A stretch of 64,000 bases of DNA from Bacteroidota bacterium. Lineage in GTDB: Bacteria; Bacteroidota; Bacteroidia; Cytophagales; Cytophagaceae. The stretch covers positions 124,001-188,000 of the forward strand of contig JAEYZG010000021.1 of the NCBI GenBank assembly GCA_023428135.1. The letters run 5' to 3'. The position numbers and the translations under genes are program-made. Below, piece by piece: positions 1 through 9,478 of this stretch (the stretch's first letter is position 1; the number at the start of each line of letters is the position of its first letter). The notes under the pieces are model-generated. The model did no database searches and was not told where the DNA came from. It saw nothing but the letters and a program-made list of their open reading frames with translations.

Positions 1-3000
1 ATGGCAAGGGTTGTATTTCCTGAGAAAACAAAGGAAATGACAATAGAGGTGGAAGTTATAGCCAATCTTGTAGTAATAAATCCATTCGACTTTTTTGTAG
101 AAGAATATGCTGAATCTTATCCCTTTAAATATCAGGGCCAATTGGAGAAGGAGCTTTCTTTATATATGGAGAAAAAGGAAAGCGGGCCATTGCTGAAGAA
201 GTGGCTTGTTGAGCTTGATTTGAATAAAGAGATGGGTATTGTTGATTTTCTGGTAATGATTAATCAGAAGCTAAATAATGATATTAATTATAGCATTCGC
301 ATGGAGCCTGGCGTACAGAGTTGTGAAGAAACGCTGGGAAAAGCTTTGGGATCATGCCGTGACTCAGCCTGGTTGCTGGTGCAGGCATTAAGACATCTTG
401 GACTTGCTGCCCGGTTTGTGTCAGGATATCTGGTTCAGTTAACTGCAGATATTAAATCATTGGATGGTCCGTCTGGTCCGGAGGAGGACTTTACTGACCT
501 GCACGCATGGACTGAAGTCTATATTCCTGGAGCAGGCTGGATAGGTCTTGATCCAACTTCCGGATTATTTGCAGGCGAAGGACATATACCCCTTGCTTGT
601 ACTCCTGATTATGTAAGTGCAGCTCCTGTCGTGGGAGCAACAGACAAATGTGAAGTTGATTTTTTCTTTGATAATAAAGTTACCCGAATACATGAAGATC
701 CCCGGGTAACGATGCCATATTCAGAAGAACAGTGGGCAGCTATTAATGCAGTTGGAAATAAGGTTGATGATGATCTGGAGAAGTGGGATGTTAGAATGAC
801 AATGGGGGGAGAGCCTACCTTTGTATCAATTGATGATATGGAGTCTGATCAATGGAATACTTCAGCCGACGGCCCTCATAAGCGATTTCTTGCCCACGAT
901 CTGATTTTCAGACTCAGAGAAAAATTCGGACCGAAAGGTATGTTGCATTATGGTCAGGGCAAATGGTATCCCGGAGAGCCATTGCCCCGTTGGCAATATG
1001 GCCTTTTCTGGAGGAAAGATGGTTATCCTATCTGGAAGAATACAGAACTGATAGCTCACGAAAAAACTAATAAAACCTATACTGTTGAAGATTCCAGGAT
1101 TTTCATGGAAGAGCTTGCAAGACATCTTGCAGTTAGCAGATATAACATTTCTCCCGCATATGAAGATGCCTTTTATTTCCTTTGGTCTGAAGGAAGGACA
1201 CCTATCAATATAGATCCATTAAAATACAATCTTAAAGATAGTCTTGAACGTCGGACGCTTGCCACCCTTCTAGATAAAGGGCTGAACAATCCTGTGGGGT
1301 ATACACTCCCGGTAGAATGGAATTATTGGAATGGGAAATGGAAAAGCTGCAAATGGCAGTTTACTCGTGACTATTTGTTTCTAATACCAGGCAATTCACC
1401 TATAGGTTTCAGGTTACCTCTTGAGTCTCTGGCTTATGTTTCCCAAAGCTTAAAATCTCAGGAGATAGAGAGAAGTCTATTCGAAGAACTACCACCACTT
1501 GAAAATTATCATGAGAAAATAGCAATCAGATATGGTAGGATTTTTGAGCACGTGGCCCCACCTCAGAGAATAAGACATCAGGAGTTAGCATTCGGTGAAG
1601 GCGATGGCAAAAGTATAGGAAAAGACAGAAGAAGTCGCAAATCTTTTAAAGCAGAGGAAGAAGAAAATGAAGTAAAACCAATGTTTGAAACGGATGTCGT
1701 AAAGACTGCAATTTGTACGGAAGTGAGAGACGGTTTCCTCTATGTATTTCTTCCTCCTGTAAGCTACCTGGAACATTATCTGGATCTGATAGCATCTATT
1801 GAAGCTACTGCGGAAAAACTAAACATGCAGGTTAGAGTAGAAGGATATGAGCCACCGCGTGATTACAGAGTTGAAAAGCTTGTCGTATCTCCTGATCCCG
1901 GAGTTATAGAAGTTAATATTCAACCTTCCAAAAACTGGAAAGAACTCAATAGTGTTATCAATACACTTTATGAACAGGCTCATCTCTCAAGACTAGGCAC
2001 TGAAAAATTTATGCTCGACGGAAGACATACAGGCACCGGAGGAGGAAATCATATCACGATCGGAGGAAGCACTCCTTCTGATAGCCCTCTGTTAAGACGA
2101 CCTGACCTTCTGAGAAGTCTTATTGCATACTGGCAGCATCACCCTGGGCTCTCATATTTGTTTTCAGGAGCTTTTATAGGACCTACGAGTCAGGCACCAA
2201 GAATTGATGAAGGAAGAGATGAAAAGTTATATGAAATGGAAATTGCTTTTGATCAGGTACCTGAAAACGGATTTATCCCATACTGGCTTGTTGACAGAAT
2301 ATTCAGGCATTTGCTAACAGATATCACTGGCAATACCCACAGAGCCGAATTTTGTATAGATAAATTATATTCTCCTGATTCTTCTTCCGGAAGACTGGGA
2401 ATACTTGAATTCAGAGCATTTGATATGCCTCCTCATAGACAAATGAGTATGGTGCAAATGTTGCTCATCAGGGCTTTAGTAGCGCGTTTCTGGAACAAAC
2501 CATACAAACATGATTTGGTAAGGTGGGGGACGGAACTTCATGATAAATTCCTGCTTCCGCATTTTGTATATGAGGATATTAAAGAAGTAATCAGTGAATT
2601 AAATGAGGCAGGTTATCCTTTTCAGATGAGCTGGTTTGACCCCTTTTTCGAATTCAGATTTCCAAGATATGGTTCTGTGATGGTAAGAGAAATAGAAATG
2701 GAAATAAGGATGGGAATTGAGCCATGGCACGTATTGGGAGAGGAAATGAGCAGCTCTGGTACAGCTCGTTTTGTGGATTCATCTTTGGAAAGGGTACAGA
2801 TAAAACTAAAAGGATTAAACAATTCAAGATACATCCTATTATGTAATGGTTGCAGAGTGCCATTGAGACCAACAGATGTAAGAGGAGAATTTGTAAGTGG
2901 TGTACGCTATAGAGCATGGCAACCTCCATCTGCGTTGCATCCTTCCATAGGGACAGATACTCCTTTGGTTTTTGACATCGTAGATACATGGAACAACAGA

Positions 3001-3285
3001 TCTGTAGGAGGTTGTTCTTATCATGTTTCTCACCCAGGAGGCAGAAGCTATGATACCTTCCCAATCAATACTTATGAAGCTGAATCCAGAAGGGGAAATC
3101 GATTCTGGGGACATGGACATACACAGGATGTGATGAGACCAGCTCCTTATTTGTCACCGATTTCTCATTATATCAAACAGGACAGACCTCCGCTCGTAAA
3201 ATATGACCCTCCAGTGGTTGAGATAAATAAAGATTATCCAAGTACATTGGATATGAGGAAATATAGGAAACCTAATAGAAGTTAG
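1..3285 (+). CDS. Transglutaminase-like / DUF2126 amidoligase fusion protein (5'-truncated by window edge)
   Basis: A two-part enzyme of the peptide-modification type. The transglutaminase-like cysteine protease core shows a Cys-His-Asp triad: C119 in GSCRDSAW, H168 in DLHAWTEV and D184 in GWIGLDPTSG. From about residue 265 to the end comes the DUF2126 region, a family classed as putative amidoligases (glutamine-synthetase-like COOH-NH2 ligases), with the conserved stretches MTMGGEPTFVS and GTGGGNHITIGG. The sequence opens with ARVVFPEKT, which in this family follows an N-terminal beta-rich domain of roughly 70-80 residues. The Met at base 1 is therefore almost certainly internal and the gene continues to the left. 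It is convergent with the second transglutaminase and the ATP-grasp/alpha-E gene, with which such proteins are known to cluster. The natural substrate is unknown; a peptide or peptide-like metabolite is expected from the family. Family assignment is firm, biological role is not. Confidence 0.93.
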   Translation: MARVVFPEKTKEMTIEVEVIANLVVINPFDFFVEEYAESYPFKYQGQLEKELSLYMEKKESGPLLKKWLVELDLNKEMGIVDFLVMINQKLNNDINYSIRMEPGVQSCEETLGKALGSCRDSAWLLVQALRHLGLAARFVSGYLVQLTADIKSLDGPSGPEEDFTDLHAWTEVYIPGAGWIGLDPTSGLFAGEGHIPLACTPDYVSAAPVVGATDKCEVDFFFDNKVTRIHEDPRVTMPYSEEQWAAINAVGNKVDDDLEKWDVRMTMGGEPTFVSIDDMESDQWNTSADGPHKRFLAHDLIFRLREKFGPKGMLHYGQGKWYPGEPLPRWQYGLFWRKDGYPIWKNTELIAHEKTNKTYTVEDSRIFMEELARHLAVSRYNISPAYEDAFYFLWSEGRTPINIDPLKYNLKDSLERRTLATLLDKGLNNPVGYTLPVEWNYWNGKWKSCKWQFTRDYLFLIPGNSPIGFRLPLESLAYVSQSLKSQEIERSLFEELPPLENYHEKIAIRYGRIFEHVAPPQRIRHQELAFGEGDGKSIGKDRRSRKSFKAEEEENEVKPMFETDVVKTAICTEVRDGFLYVFLPPVSYLEHYLDLIASIEATAEKLNMQVRVEGYEPPRDYRVEKLVVSPDPGVIEVNIQPSKNWKELNSVINTLYEQAHLSRLGTEKFMLDGRHTGTGGGNHITIGGSTPSDSPLLRRPDLLRSLIAYWQHHPGLSYLFSGAFIGPTSQAPRIDEGRDEKLYEMEIAFDQVPENGFIPYWLVDRIFRHLLTDITGNTHRAEFCIDKLYSPDSSSGRLGILEFRAFDMPPHRQMSMVQMLLIRALVARFWNKPYKHDLVRWGTELHDKFLLPHFVYEDIKEVISELNEAGYPFQMSWFDPFFEFRFPRYGSVMVREIEMEIRMGIEPWHVLGEEMSSSGTARFVDSSLERVQIKLKGLNNSRYILLCNGCRVPLRPTDVRGEFVSGVRYRAWQPPSALHPSIGTDTPLVFDIVDTWNNRSVGGCSYHVSHPGGRSYDTFPINTYEAESRRGNRFWGHGHTQDVMRPAPYLSPISHYIKQDRPPLVKYDPPVVEINKDYPSTLDMRKYRKPNRS

Positions 3286-3302
3286 TAAAAGGGGATGTTA
3301 AA

Positions 3303-3329
3303 TGGGGGAGCGAATAGCGCTCCCTTTTG
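3303..3329 (+). terminator. Rho-independent terminator after the amidoligase gene
   Basis: Stem GGGAGCG at 3306-3312 pairs with CGCTCCC at 3318-3324 around the loop AATAG, followed by TTTT. It lies about 20 bases after the stop codon. Confidence 0.75.
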
Positions 3330-3523
3330 TATTCTGATAAGTAGAAATTAGCTCTGTTTTGTATTAAAAATAATTATCTGAATCTAATAGGAAGATTTTA
3401 ATAATGAGTGGAACCCTCTGTTATATCTCTAAGGCGTTTCCGCGTTCCTTTGGATAATTAATAATCATAATGAATGTCGCAAAGAATACCAGGGATTAAT
3501 AGTAGTATTTAGATATCGTTCTT

Positions 3524-4396
3524 TTACGCCCTTTTTACATCCACTTCCACACTAAGCTTGTGATTGCCGCTACTAAAAATTACCCCCTTCAATGGTACTA
3601 TATCCCTGTAATCGCGGCCCCATCCTATAGTTATATGTTTTTGGGAAGGAGCCATATTGTTGGTAGGGTCAAAGTCAATCCATCCGATGTTAGGAACAAA
3701 AATAGAAAACCATGCATGGGAAGCATCTGCACCAATAAGTTTTTCTTTGCCTTTAGGTGGTACGGTTTCAATATACCCGCTTACATATCTTGCCGGCAAG
3801 CCAAGCGAGCGAATGCAGGCCAGAGCAAGATGTGCGAAATCCTGGCATACCCCTTTTTTATGTTTCATCACTTCTGAAGGTGGAGTGGCAATGGTTGTAA
3901 ATCCCGGTTGAAACTTAAAATCATTAAAAATTCTTTGCATCAGATTTTCTGATGCCTCGATAAAAGATCTTCCTTTAATGAATGATTTTAGTGTATATTC
4001 CACAATGGCCTGGTTGGATGAAGTCATTCCTGTTTCCTGAATAAATTGGCGAGCTTCAAAATATTCCTGCTTGGGTTCATATAACATACCTTTTACAATT
4101 TCCCACGAGAGTTGATCAAATAAAGAGATCTCTGGCTCATCCTGCTGTTTTTCGATAAGCGAGTTAACCGTTACAGTTAATTCCTCATGTGCTTTCTGTA
4201 GAGAGAAATAAACTGATTTATTGCCAAAATAATCTTCATATTCATTTACCACATCTGGTTCAGGAAATATGGAAATTTCGCTTTTGATACATTTCTGATT
4301 ATCTGTAGTGCGGGGAAACAACTTGGCAATATTCTGGCATAAACTCACTTGCTCATTGTAAGTGTATTTTGTCTTATGTGAAATGCTGTACATCAT
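3524..4396 (-). CDS. Transglutaminase family protein (cysteine protease type), 290 aa
   Basis: Cytoplasmic transglutaminase-like protein with no signal peptide. Residues 1-80 form the beta-rich bacterial transglutaminase N-terminal region (begins MMYSISHKTKYTYNE). The core follows with its triad C184 in GVCQDFAHLAL, H227 in ADASHAWFS and D243 in WIDFDPTNN. Members of this family are thought to act as peptidases or peptide-bond-forming enzymes beside ATP-grasp and amidoligase partners. It starts 12 bases after the stop of the ATP-grasp/alpha-E gene and is surely co-transcribed with it. Two adjacent Met codons are possible starts; I used the first. Length is typical of the family. The substrate is unknown. 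Confidence 0.95.
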   Translation of the reverse strand: MMYSISHKTKYTYNEQVSLCQNIAKLFPRTTDNQKCIKSEISIFPEPDVVNEYEDYFGNKSVYFSLQKAHEELTVTVNSLIEKQQDEPEISLFDQLSWEIVKGMLYEPKQEYFEARQFIQETGMTSSNQAIVEYTLKSFIKGRSFIEASENLMQRIFNDFKFQPGFTTIATPPSEVMKHKKGVCQDFAHLALACIRSLGLPARYVSGYIETVPPKGKEKLIGADASHAWFSIFVPNIGWIDFDPTNNMAPSQKHITIGWGRDYRDIVPLKGVIFSSGNHKLSVEVDVKRA

Positions 4397-4408
4397 AAAG
4401 AAATATGC

Positions 4409-6961
4409 TTAAGCTATATCTGAAGAATATAATTGCTTTTGGCTTTGTGCATGTTTGAAAAATGTCCTGGAAATTTCAAACGGAACAGATGATAGGATTG
4501 AATATAGTTTTGAAAGAAGCTCGTCAAGGTGTTTGTATTCCTTTGTTTCAGGATCAGATTTTACCAGAGTTTTTTTATCTGCTATTTTTAGAATAGTGAT
4601 GGCTTCAATAACAAGCTTTTCATGAAGATGCAATTCATGTATATTGATTCCTTTGGGTAAGGCCTCAAAATGAATTTTTAATTTTTCAAGTAAATGAATC
4701 AAAGAATGCGGATTATGATTGTCGAAAAGCATCAGATCAAGTACAAGGGGCATTTGAATGAGTGTCTTATAGGTATATCTGTAATTCACAAGACTTTCAT
4801 TACTTGATAAAAATGTTTCCATCATATCATATTGACTTGATGCTCCATGATCCTGGATCAACAGAGATTGTAGCATGGTAATCAAAAGAAGACTTTGTTC
4901 TATTTTACGTCCGCTGTCCAGAAGCAGCCACCCATGTTCTCTTGATATGCTTTCTCTGTTAAGACCAATAAAAGCGACCATAGACGTAATAAGGTTGTCC
5001 AGAGAGCTGATCAGCTTGTGGCGATTTTTAAGCGTTTGCTGATTTTCCTGATTTTCTTCAAGGCTTTTTAAAATTCTCCAGGTATCTGCGGACCAGTAAT
5101 CCCTGACAGCATCTGCAGATCTCAATATCATATTTATATTATACCTTATTCCTCCAATCCTTTCTCCATTTATGAAGAGATCATAAATTTCTCCCCATGG
5201 ATTTTGTATGATTTCTTTATTATTTTCATCAGTAAATCCGGGATAAGAATAGGTATAATGAGTTAATGCATTGAGCAGGACCTTTTCAGTATGATTGTCC
5301 TGATCTGTGGAGCCCCCCCCTTTACTGTTGATGTATTGAATGACAGTCCTCAAGTACCGAGCATTTGCTAATATTCTGTCTGCATATCTTCCAACCCAGA
5401 ATAAGTTTTCCGCAGTACGACTAGGCAAGGCATCATTATGTTGATGATGATTTGCCTGTTGAAGATCTTTCGGAGTTTCTTTCGATCTATTCTTTTCGGA
5501 TGAGATGATCCAGGTGTCTTTGCTGAAGCCCCCGGCCTGGTTGGAAATAATAAAACTTTTGGCATCAGACGATATTCTTGTAAGACCACCGGCCATAGCT
5601 TCGTATGTTCCATTATTGCTTACAAGGAAACTTCTAAACATAACGTTCCTTGGTTCAATGTTACCGTTTATATAAGAAGGAACAGATGAAAAAAGAATTT
5701 TTTCCTGACCGATATACAGGTAGGGTTTCATCTTTATTTGATCCTTTAATTCTTTTAAACCTGCAGAGGATAAAGAAGAAGCATCTATTGATGAACTTGT
5801 AACCGTATCTCTGTATATCCTGCGGATAACGAGAGAACTAAGATTGTCCAGTACATATTTCAATTCCCTTGGTTGTCCGCACCACCAGGAGGCGAGGGTT
5901 GGGAGGATGAGCTCTTCACCGGTAAAATAATTGGAGATATTTTGTAGAAAAGGAATTAAACCAGGATTTTCCAGAATGCTGCAACCAAGCGGGTTGGCAA
6001 GACTTACATTTCCGGCCCGTATTACCTGTAAAAGACCGGGTACTCCAAGTTGAGAATCTTCTTTCAGTTCCAGAGGATCACAGTATATGTCATCAACTCT
6101 TCGGATGATTACATCAACTTTTTCTAGTCCTGCAATAGTTTTAATCCATACAAAGTTATCCTTTACCATCAGGTCGTCCCCCTGAACAAGTGAAATGCCC
6201 AGGTAAGAGGAGAGGTAGGAGTGTTCAAAGTAAGTTTCATTTCTAGGACCAGGGGTTAAAAGAACTATACGAGGCTGTGTATCCGATGAAGGAGCAATTG
6301 AATTAAGTGTATTCCTTAAAGTGGTAAAATAAGAAGAGAGTCTTTTTACTTTTACTTCTTTGAAAAATTCCGGAAATATTCTCACCATAGCGGCTCTGTT
6401 TTCCTGTGAATATCCAGACCCAGAAGGGGCCTGAGTACGGTCATTCAAGACCCATATATTTCCATCCGGACTTCTTGCCACATCTGCTGAATACAAAATC
6501 AGTCCATCTTTATTCTTAAATGGAATCCCTGCACATTCTCTCAGATAACCTGCATGATTATAGATAAGCTCAGCTGGGAGTAAACCGTTTTTAATGAGAT
6601 TGTTTTCACCATAAATATCCTTAAAGATAAGATCTAATATATGAGCTCTTTGCTTTAAACCCGACTCAATTTTTTTCCATTCTTCATTATTCATTAAAAA
6701 TGGAAAAGGATCAAGATTCCAGGTTCTGCTTTGTCCTGTAAGATCTCCATATACATTATAGGTAACCCCGTTTTCCTGCAATAACTTTTGAAGATGTTGA
6801 TTTCTGTTAACAAACTCTTCGTGGCCCAGAGTTTTATATGTTTCAAGAAACTCTTTCCAATGGGCGAGTAAATTCCCATCCTCATCAAGTAATTCATTAT
6901 ACGAAGGCTGTTTGCTTATATAATTTTTAAATATTGCTTCTTCTGTATTGCTTAAAGGCAT
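4409..6961 (-). CDS. Circularly permuted ATP-grasp ligase fused to alpha-E domain (DUF404/407-DUF403)
   Basis: 850-residue fusion. Roughly residues 1-480 are the circularly permuted type-2 ATP-grasp ligase, recognised by blocks such as GDLTGQSRTWNLDPFPF, NDRTQAPSGSGYSQENR and LASWWCGQPRE. From about residue 510 to 840 comes the all-helical alpha-E domain, starting at the signature LPSRTAENLFWVGRYADR. In many genomes these are two separate genes; here they are one polypeptide. ATP-grasp enzymes of this group are predicted to form amide or peptide bonds on a carboxylate. The alpha-E domain is predicted to be an accessory or catalytic partner. First gene of a two-gene operon with the downstream transglutaminase (12-base gap). 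No signal peptide, so the reaction is cytoplasmic. The product is not known. Confidence 0.95.
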   Translation of the reverse strand: MPLSNTEEAIFKNYISKQPSYNELLDEDGNLLAHWKEFLETYKTLGHEEFVNRNQHLQKLLQENGVTYNVYGDLTGQSRTWNLDPFPFLMNNEEWKKIESGLKQRAHILDLIFKDIYGENNLIKNGLLPAELIYNHAGYLRECAGIPFKNKDGLILYSADVARSPDGNIWVLNDRTQAPSGSGYSQENRAAMVRIFPEFFKEVKVKRLSSYFTTLRNTLNSIAPSSDTQPRIVLLTPGPRNETYFEHSYLSSYLGISLVQGDDLMVKDNFVWIKTIAGLEKVDVIIRRVDDIYCDPLELKEDSQLGVPGLLQVIRAGNVSLANPLGCSILENPGLIPFLQNISNYFTGEELILPTLASWWCGQPRELKYVLDNLSSLVIRRIYRDTVTSSSIDASSLSSAGLKELKDQIKMKPYLYIGQEKILFSSVPSYINGNIEPRNVMFRSFLVSNNGTYEAMAGGLTRISSDAKSFIISNQAGGFSKDTWIISSEKNRSKETPKDLQQANHHQHNDALPSRTAENLFWVGRYADRILANARYLRTVIQYINSKGGGSTDQDNHTEKVLLNALTHYTYSYPGFTDENNKEIIQNPWGEIYDLFINGERIGGIRYNINMILRSADAVRDYWSADTWRILKSLEENQENQQTLKNRHKLISSLDNLITSMVAFIGLNRESISREHGWLLLDSGRKIEQSLLLITMLQSLLIQDHGASSQYDMMETFLSSNESLVNYRYTYKTLIQMPLVLDLMLFDNHNPHSLIHLLEKLKIHFEALPKGINIHELHLHEKLVIEAITILKIADKKTLVKSDPETKEYKHLDELLSKLYSILSSVPFEISRTFFKHAQSQKQLYSSDIA

Positions 6962-7140
6962 GTATGTGGTTGTCGTAATTCGGAATGATGTAATTATTCA
7001 ATATACATTTTATTTGAGTAAAAGAACAGTCCTATATTATTAAGGTTTTAATCTTCATTGTAAAATCAAAGGATTTCAGGGTAAGTTTATAAAATAGGGG
7101 TTGCATCAGCTGATTGATATTTTGACACTATTTAAAATTG

Positions 7141-7174
7141 GAAAAGCAAGGCTTGAAGTCATGCCTTGCTTTTC
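7141..7174 (-). terminator. Strong inverted repeat ending the secreted hydrolase gene
   Basis: A perfect 12-bp stem (GAAAAGCAAGGC at 7141-7152 with its complement at 7163-7174) around a 10-base loop. It lies 30 bases beyond the stop of the minus-strand gene ending at 7205. The outer part of the stem supplies a T-rich 3' arm on the minus strand. Confidence 0.7.
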
Positions 7175-7204
7175 AGTATTTTAAAATATATAATGGATGT
7201 TGCG

Positions 7205-9082
7205 TTATCTTTTTATCATTATTTTCTCGGTAATGTTATGAGAATTGGATCTAAGAATAATGAAATATAGGCCGGAGGATAATCCTTCATTAGCAAGATT
7301 GATACCCACAGATTGATTAAGATCTGATATTCCTTCGAATAGTGTTTTTATCGGCCTTCCTTTTTGGTCCAGCAATTCTATCTTTGTAAAGTCATTATCC
7401 GGTAGGTTAAATTCAATAGTAAGGTTTTCAATAACGGGATTAGGGTAATGCCTGAAGTAAAATTGAGAAGACGAATTGGTTAATGTTTCTGTTCTCAATG
7501 CAGCAGCCCCTTCCTGAGAAATTTCTATTCCGTCTATTTTAGGTACGTTAAGAGTGGCGGTTAGGCTGAGATCAAGAGAACCATCAGTTACATCAATTGC
7601 AAAGTTCTGTTGGCCACCTGCTTCTCCAAAAGTTTTATGGATATCAAATTCATGGAGAATTTCATTTCCTTCAGCCTCAATATTAATCAACCTTGTCCCA
7701 TCTTTTTGTCCTGCATCAGAAAAGTAAAGTTTTAGGATGTATTGCCCGGGATTTACAGGGAAGCTCCATTGTATAGGTGTTAAGTTTTGATAGGAGTATC
7801 GGTTATTACCAAATACATTATTTGGTGCATCTGAATTGTTGAGTCCTTTCCAATTGTCACTTCCCGTAGTGAGAGTTGTGGACTGAGTTTCAAGATATTC
7901 AGATGGTGAAAGTTGTTTGTCCAAAGACCAGTTTAATATCGAATCCTGAATATCTGAACCTCCACAATTAATTCTGTAAAGAATTGTTGCCTCAGTAATT
8001 GGTCTGTTAACAAAAATTTTAATAAGGTCAGAGCTAGATGCGCCATCATTATCAATAGCTCTGAATTCAAATGTATAAATCCCTTCAATAAACCCATAGG
8101 CATTGGTTGTAATAAGAGTGCTGTTGGAAAGTGTAATGAGGCTTGGACCGGTAATCTGCGTCCAGGAATATTCTTTAATTATGCCATCTTCATCTGAAGC
8201 TGTACCTGAGAGTATAACTTTATCTAAAGGCAATTCTGCTTTAATATCCTCTCCGGCAAAAACCACAGGATATATGTTTGGGGTTGTATGATCAGTTCTG
8301 TAACTCAACAGCCAGTTATAAATAGCATTTGGAGATAAGCCTGTAGGATCCTTAGATGGTGACAGGGGAAGGTTTTGGTATACTGTTCCCCAAAGAGATG
8401 CGTTATGGCCTGCTCCAGTAATGACAGTGAGTTTTCCTGGGATTGGAGGATTACATTTGTTGTAGGCAGTGTTCCATGATGTTGCAGTCTTGCCATCATT
8501 TTCACCCTGGAATGACCATACAGGGATTTCCTTGGCTTTGCATACGTTGGAGTTGACGGTAACAGCTGCTATGGGAAGGATCGCAGCTACTTTATCTGGG
8601 TAAGCAATGGCATAGTCCCAGGTACCTCTGCCTCCGGAGCTTAGACCTGTTACATATATTCTCGATATATCAATCCTGTATTTTGTTTTTGCCATTTCAA
8701 TAAACTCATCGATAAAAGAAGGATACCAGTATGTTCTTGGACTTTGTGGGGACAAAACGATAAAGTTATTGAGCCCATCTGTCTGCCCATCTGCAATGAG
8801 TCTTGGAGGAACGCCGGGAACAAGGGTCTTTGAAAGTACAGTTCCCGCTTCACCTGTACCATGTAGGAAGATCAATAAAGGAAAGGAGTTTCCAGAAGTT
8901 GAATAAGCAGGTGGGAGGTATTCATAATAGTTTATTGTAAACCGAAAGAAATTTGACGAGTAGGATGAGGCTTTTTGTTGGGCATAGACTATTTGTGCAG
9001 TAAGGATCAAACAAAGAAATAACCCCGCTTTGAAATAAGGCAGGGTAAAGGCCATTGATTTTTGTAATGATATTTTTTTCAT
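7205..9082 (-). CDS. Secreted esterase-like alpha/beta hydrolase with PKD/Ig, malectin-like and T9SS type A domains
   Basis: Predicted extracellular hydrolase of 625 residues. A signal peptide ends near IVYAQ (residue 35). Residues 45-265 form a PHB-depolymerase/feruloyl-esterase-like alpha/beta hydrolase, with LHGTGEAG as oxyanion region, nucleophile S148 in GLSSG, D196 in GENDGK and H226 in GAGHN. A PKD or Ig-like domain follows (about 270-360), then a malectin-like carbohydrate-binding domain (about 367-535, starts LYRINCGGSDI). The last 75 residues are a T9SS type A sorting domain (FRHYPNPVIENL, ending MIKR). The order esterase, binding module, sorting domain suggests attack on ester groups of a polysaccharide outside the cell. 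It shares this order with the N-terminal and C-terminal parts of the giant protein at 29927. Substrate not determinable here. Confidence 0.94.
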   Translation of the reverse strand: MKKISLQKSMAFTLPYFKAGLFLCLILTAQIVYAQQKASSYSSNFFRFTINYYEYLPPAYSTSGNSFPLLIFLHGTGEAGTVLSKTLVPGVPPRLIADGQTDGLNNFIVLSPQSPRTYWYPSFIDEFIEMAKTKYRIDISRIYVTGLSSGGRGTWDYAIAYPDKVAAILPIAAVTVNSNVCKAKEIPVWSFQGENDGKTATSWNTAYNKCNPPIPGKLTVITGAGHNASLWGTVYQNLPLSPSKDPTGLSPNAIYNWLLSYRTDHTTPNIYPVVFAGEDIKAELPLDKVILSGTASDEDGIIKEYSWTQITGPSLITLSNSTLITTNAYGFIEGIYTFEFRAIDNDGASSSDLIKIFVNRPITEATILYRINCGGSDIQDSILNWSLDKQLSPSEYLETQSTTLTTGSDNWKGLNNSDAPNNVFGNNRYSYQNLTPIQWSFPVNPGQYILKLYFSDAGQKDGTRLINIEAEGNEILHEFDIHKTFGEAGGQQNFAIDVTDGSLDLSLTATLNVPKIDGIEISQEGAAALRTETLTNSSSQFYFRHYPNPVIENLTIEFNLPDNDFTKIELLDQKGRPIKTLFEGISDLNQSVGINLANEGLSSGLYFIILRSNSHNITEKIMIKR

Positions 9083-9478
9083 GGGGTTAAGGTTACATTT
9101 AATTTATATGAGAAATCATATGTAGTTATTGATTTACGATAAACCAATGGGATTAAAATCAGAAGTATTGATTTATACCCTTTGGAACGTGCGGAAATTT
9201 GCCTGTATTTATGTAAAGGTCAGTATCTCAGGTAGTAAAATTGGAAGTGAAGAAATTGTTTAAACCCAGAGTTGGGTTCGATAGGCCTTCATTAAAAATG
9301 AGACAAATATTGGATAGGATCATACACGTCTATCATGCATAAGAACAATGTCGCAAATCTCTTTCTTATTGTAGTTTATTTTAGGATTATTTGATGAATT
9401 ATTTAAAATAAAGCAATATTGTTTAACTTTTATTACATTTACCTAAATTCTTTAAATTGATATTTATTAATAAAAAAT
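9083..9478. other. Divergent intergenic region between two secreted-protein genes
   Basis: 396 AT-rich bases that must hold the promoters of both flanking genes. A small perfect 6-bp hairpin (AACCCA/TGGGTT, 9263-9278) is visible without a T tract. No exact TAnnTTTG element, ORF or RNA gene was recognised. Confidence 0.5.

Noticed and set aside
2654..3064. Minus-strand ORF of 136 codons inside the amidoligase gene
   Set aside because: Fully antisense to a well-supported gene with intact family motifs; its translation is low-complexity with no domain.
8305..8862. Minus-strand ORFs of 66-70 codons overlapping the secreted hydrolase gene
   Set aside because: Out-of-frame shadows on the same strand as the real gene; no domains.
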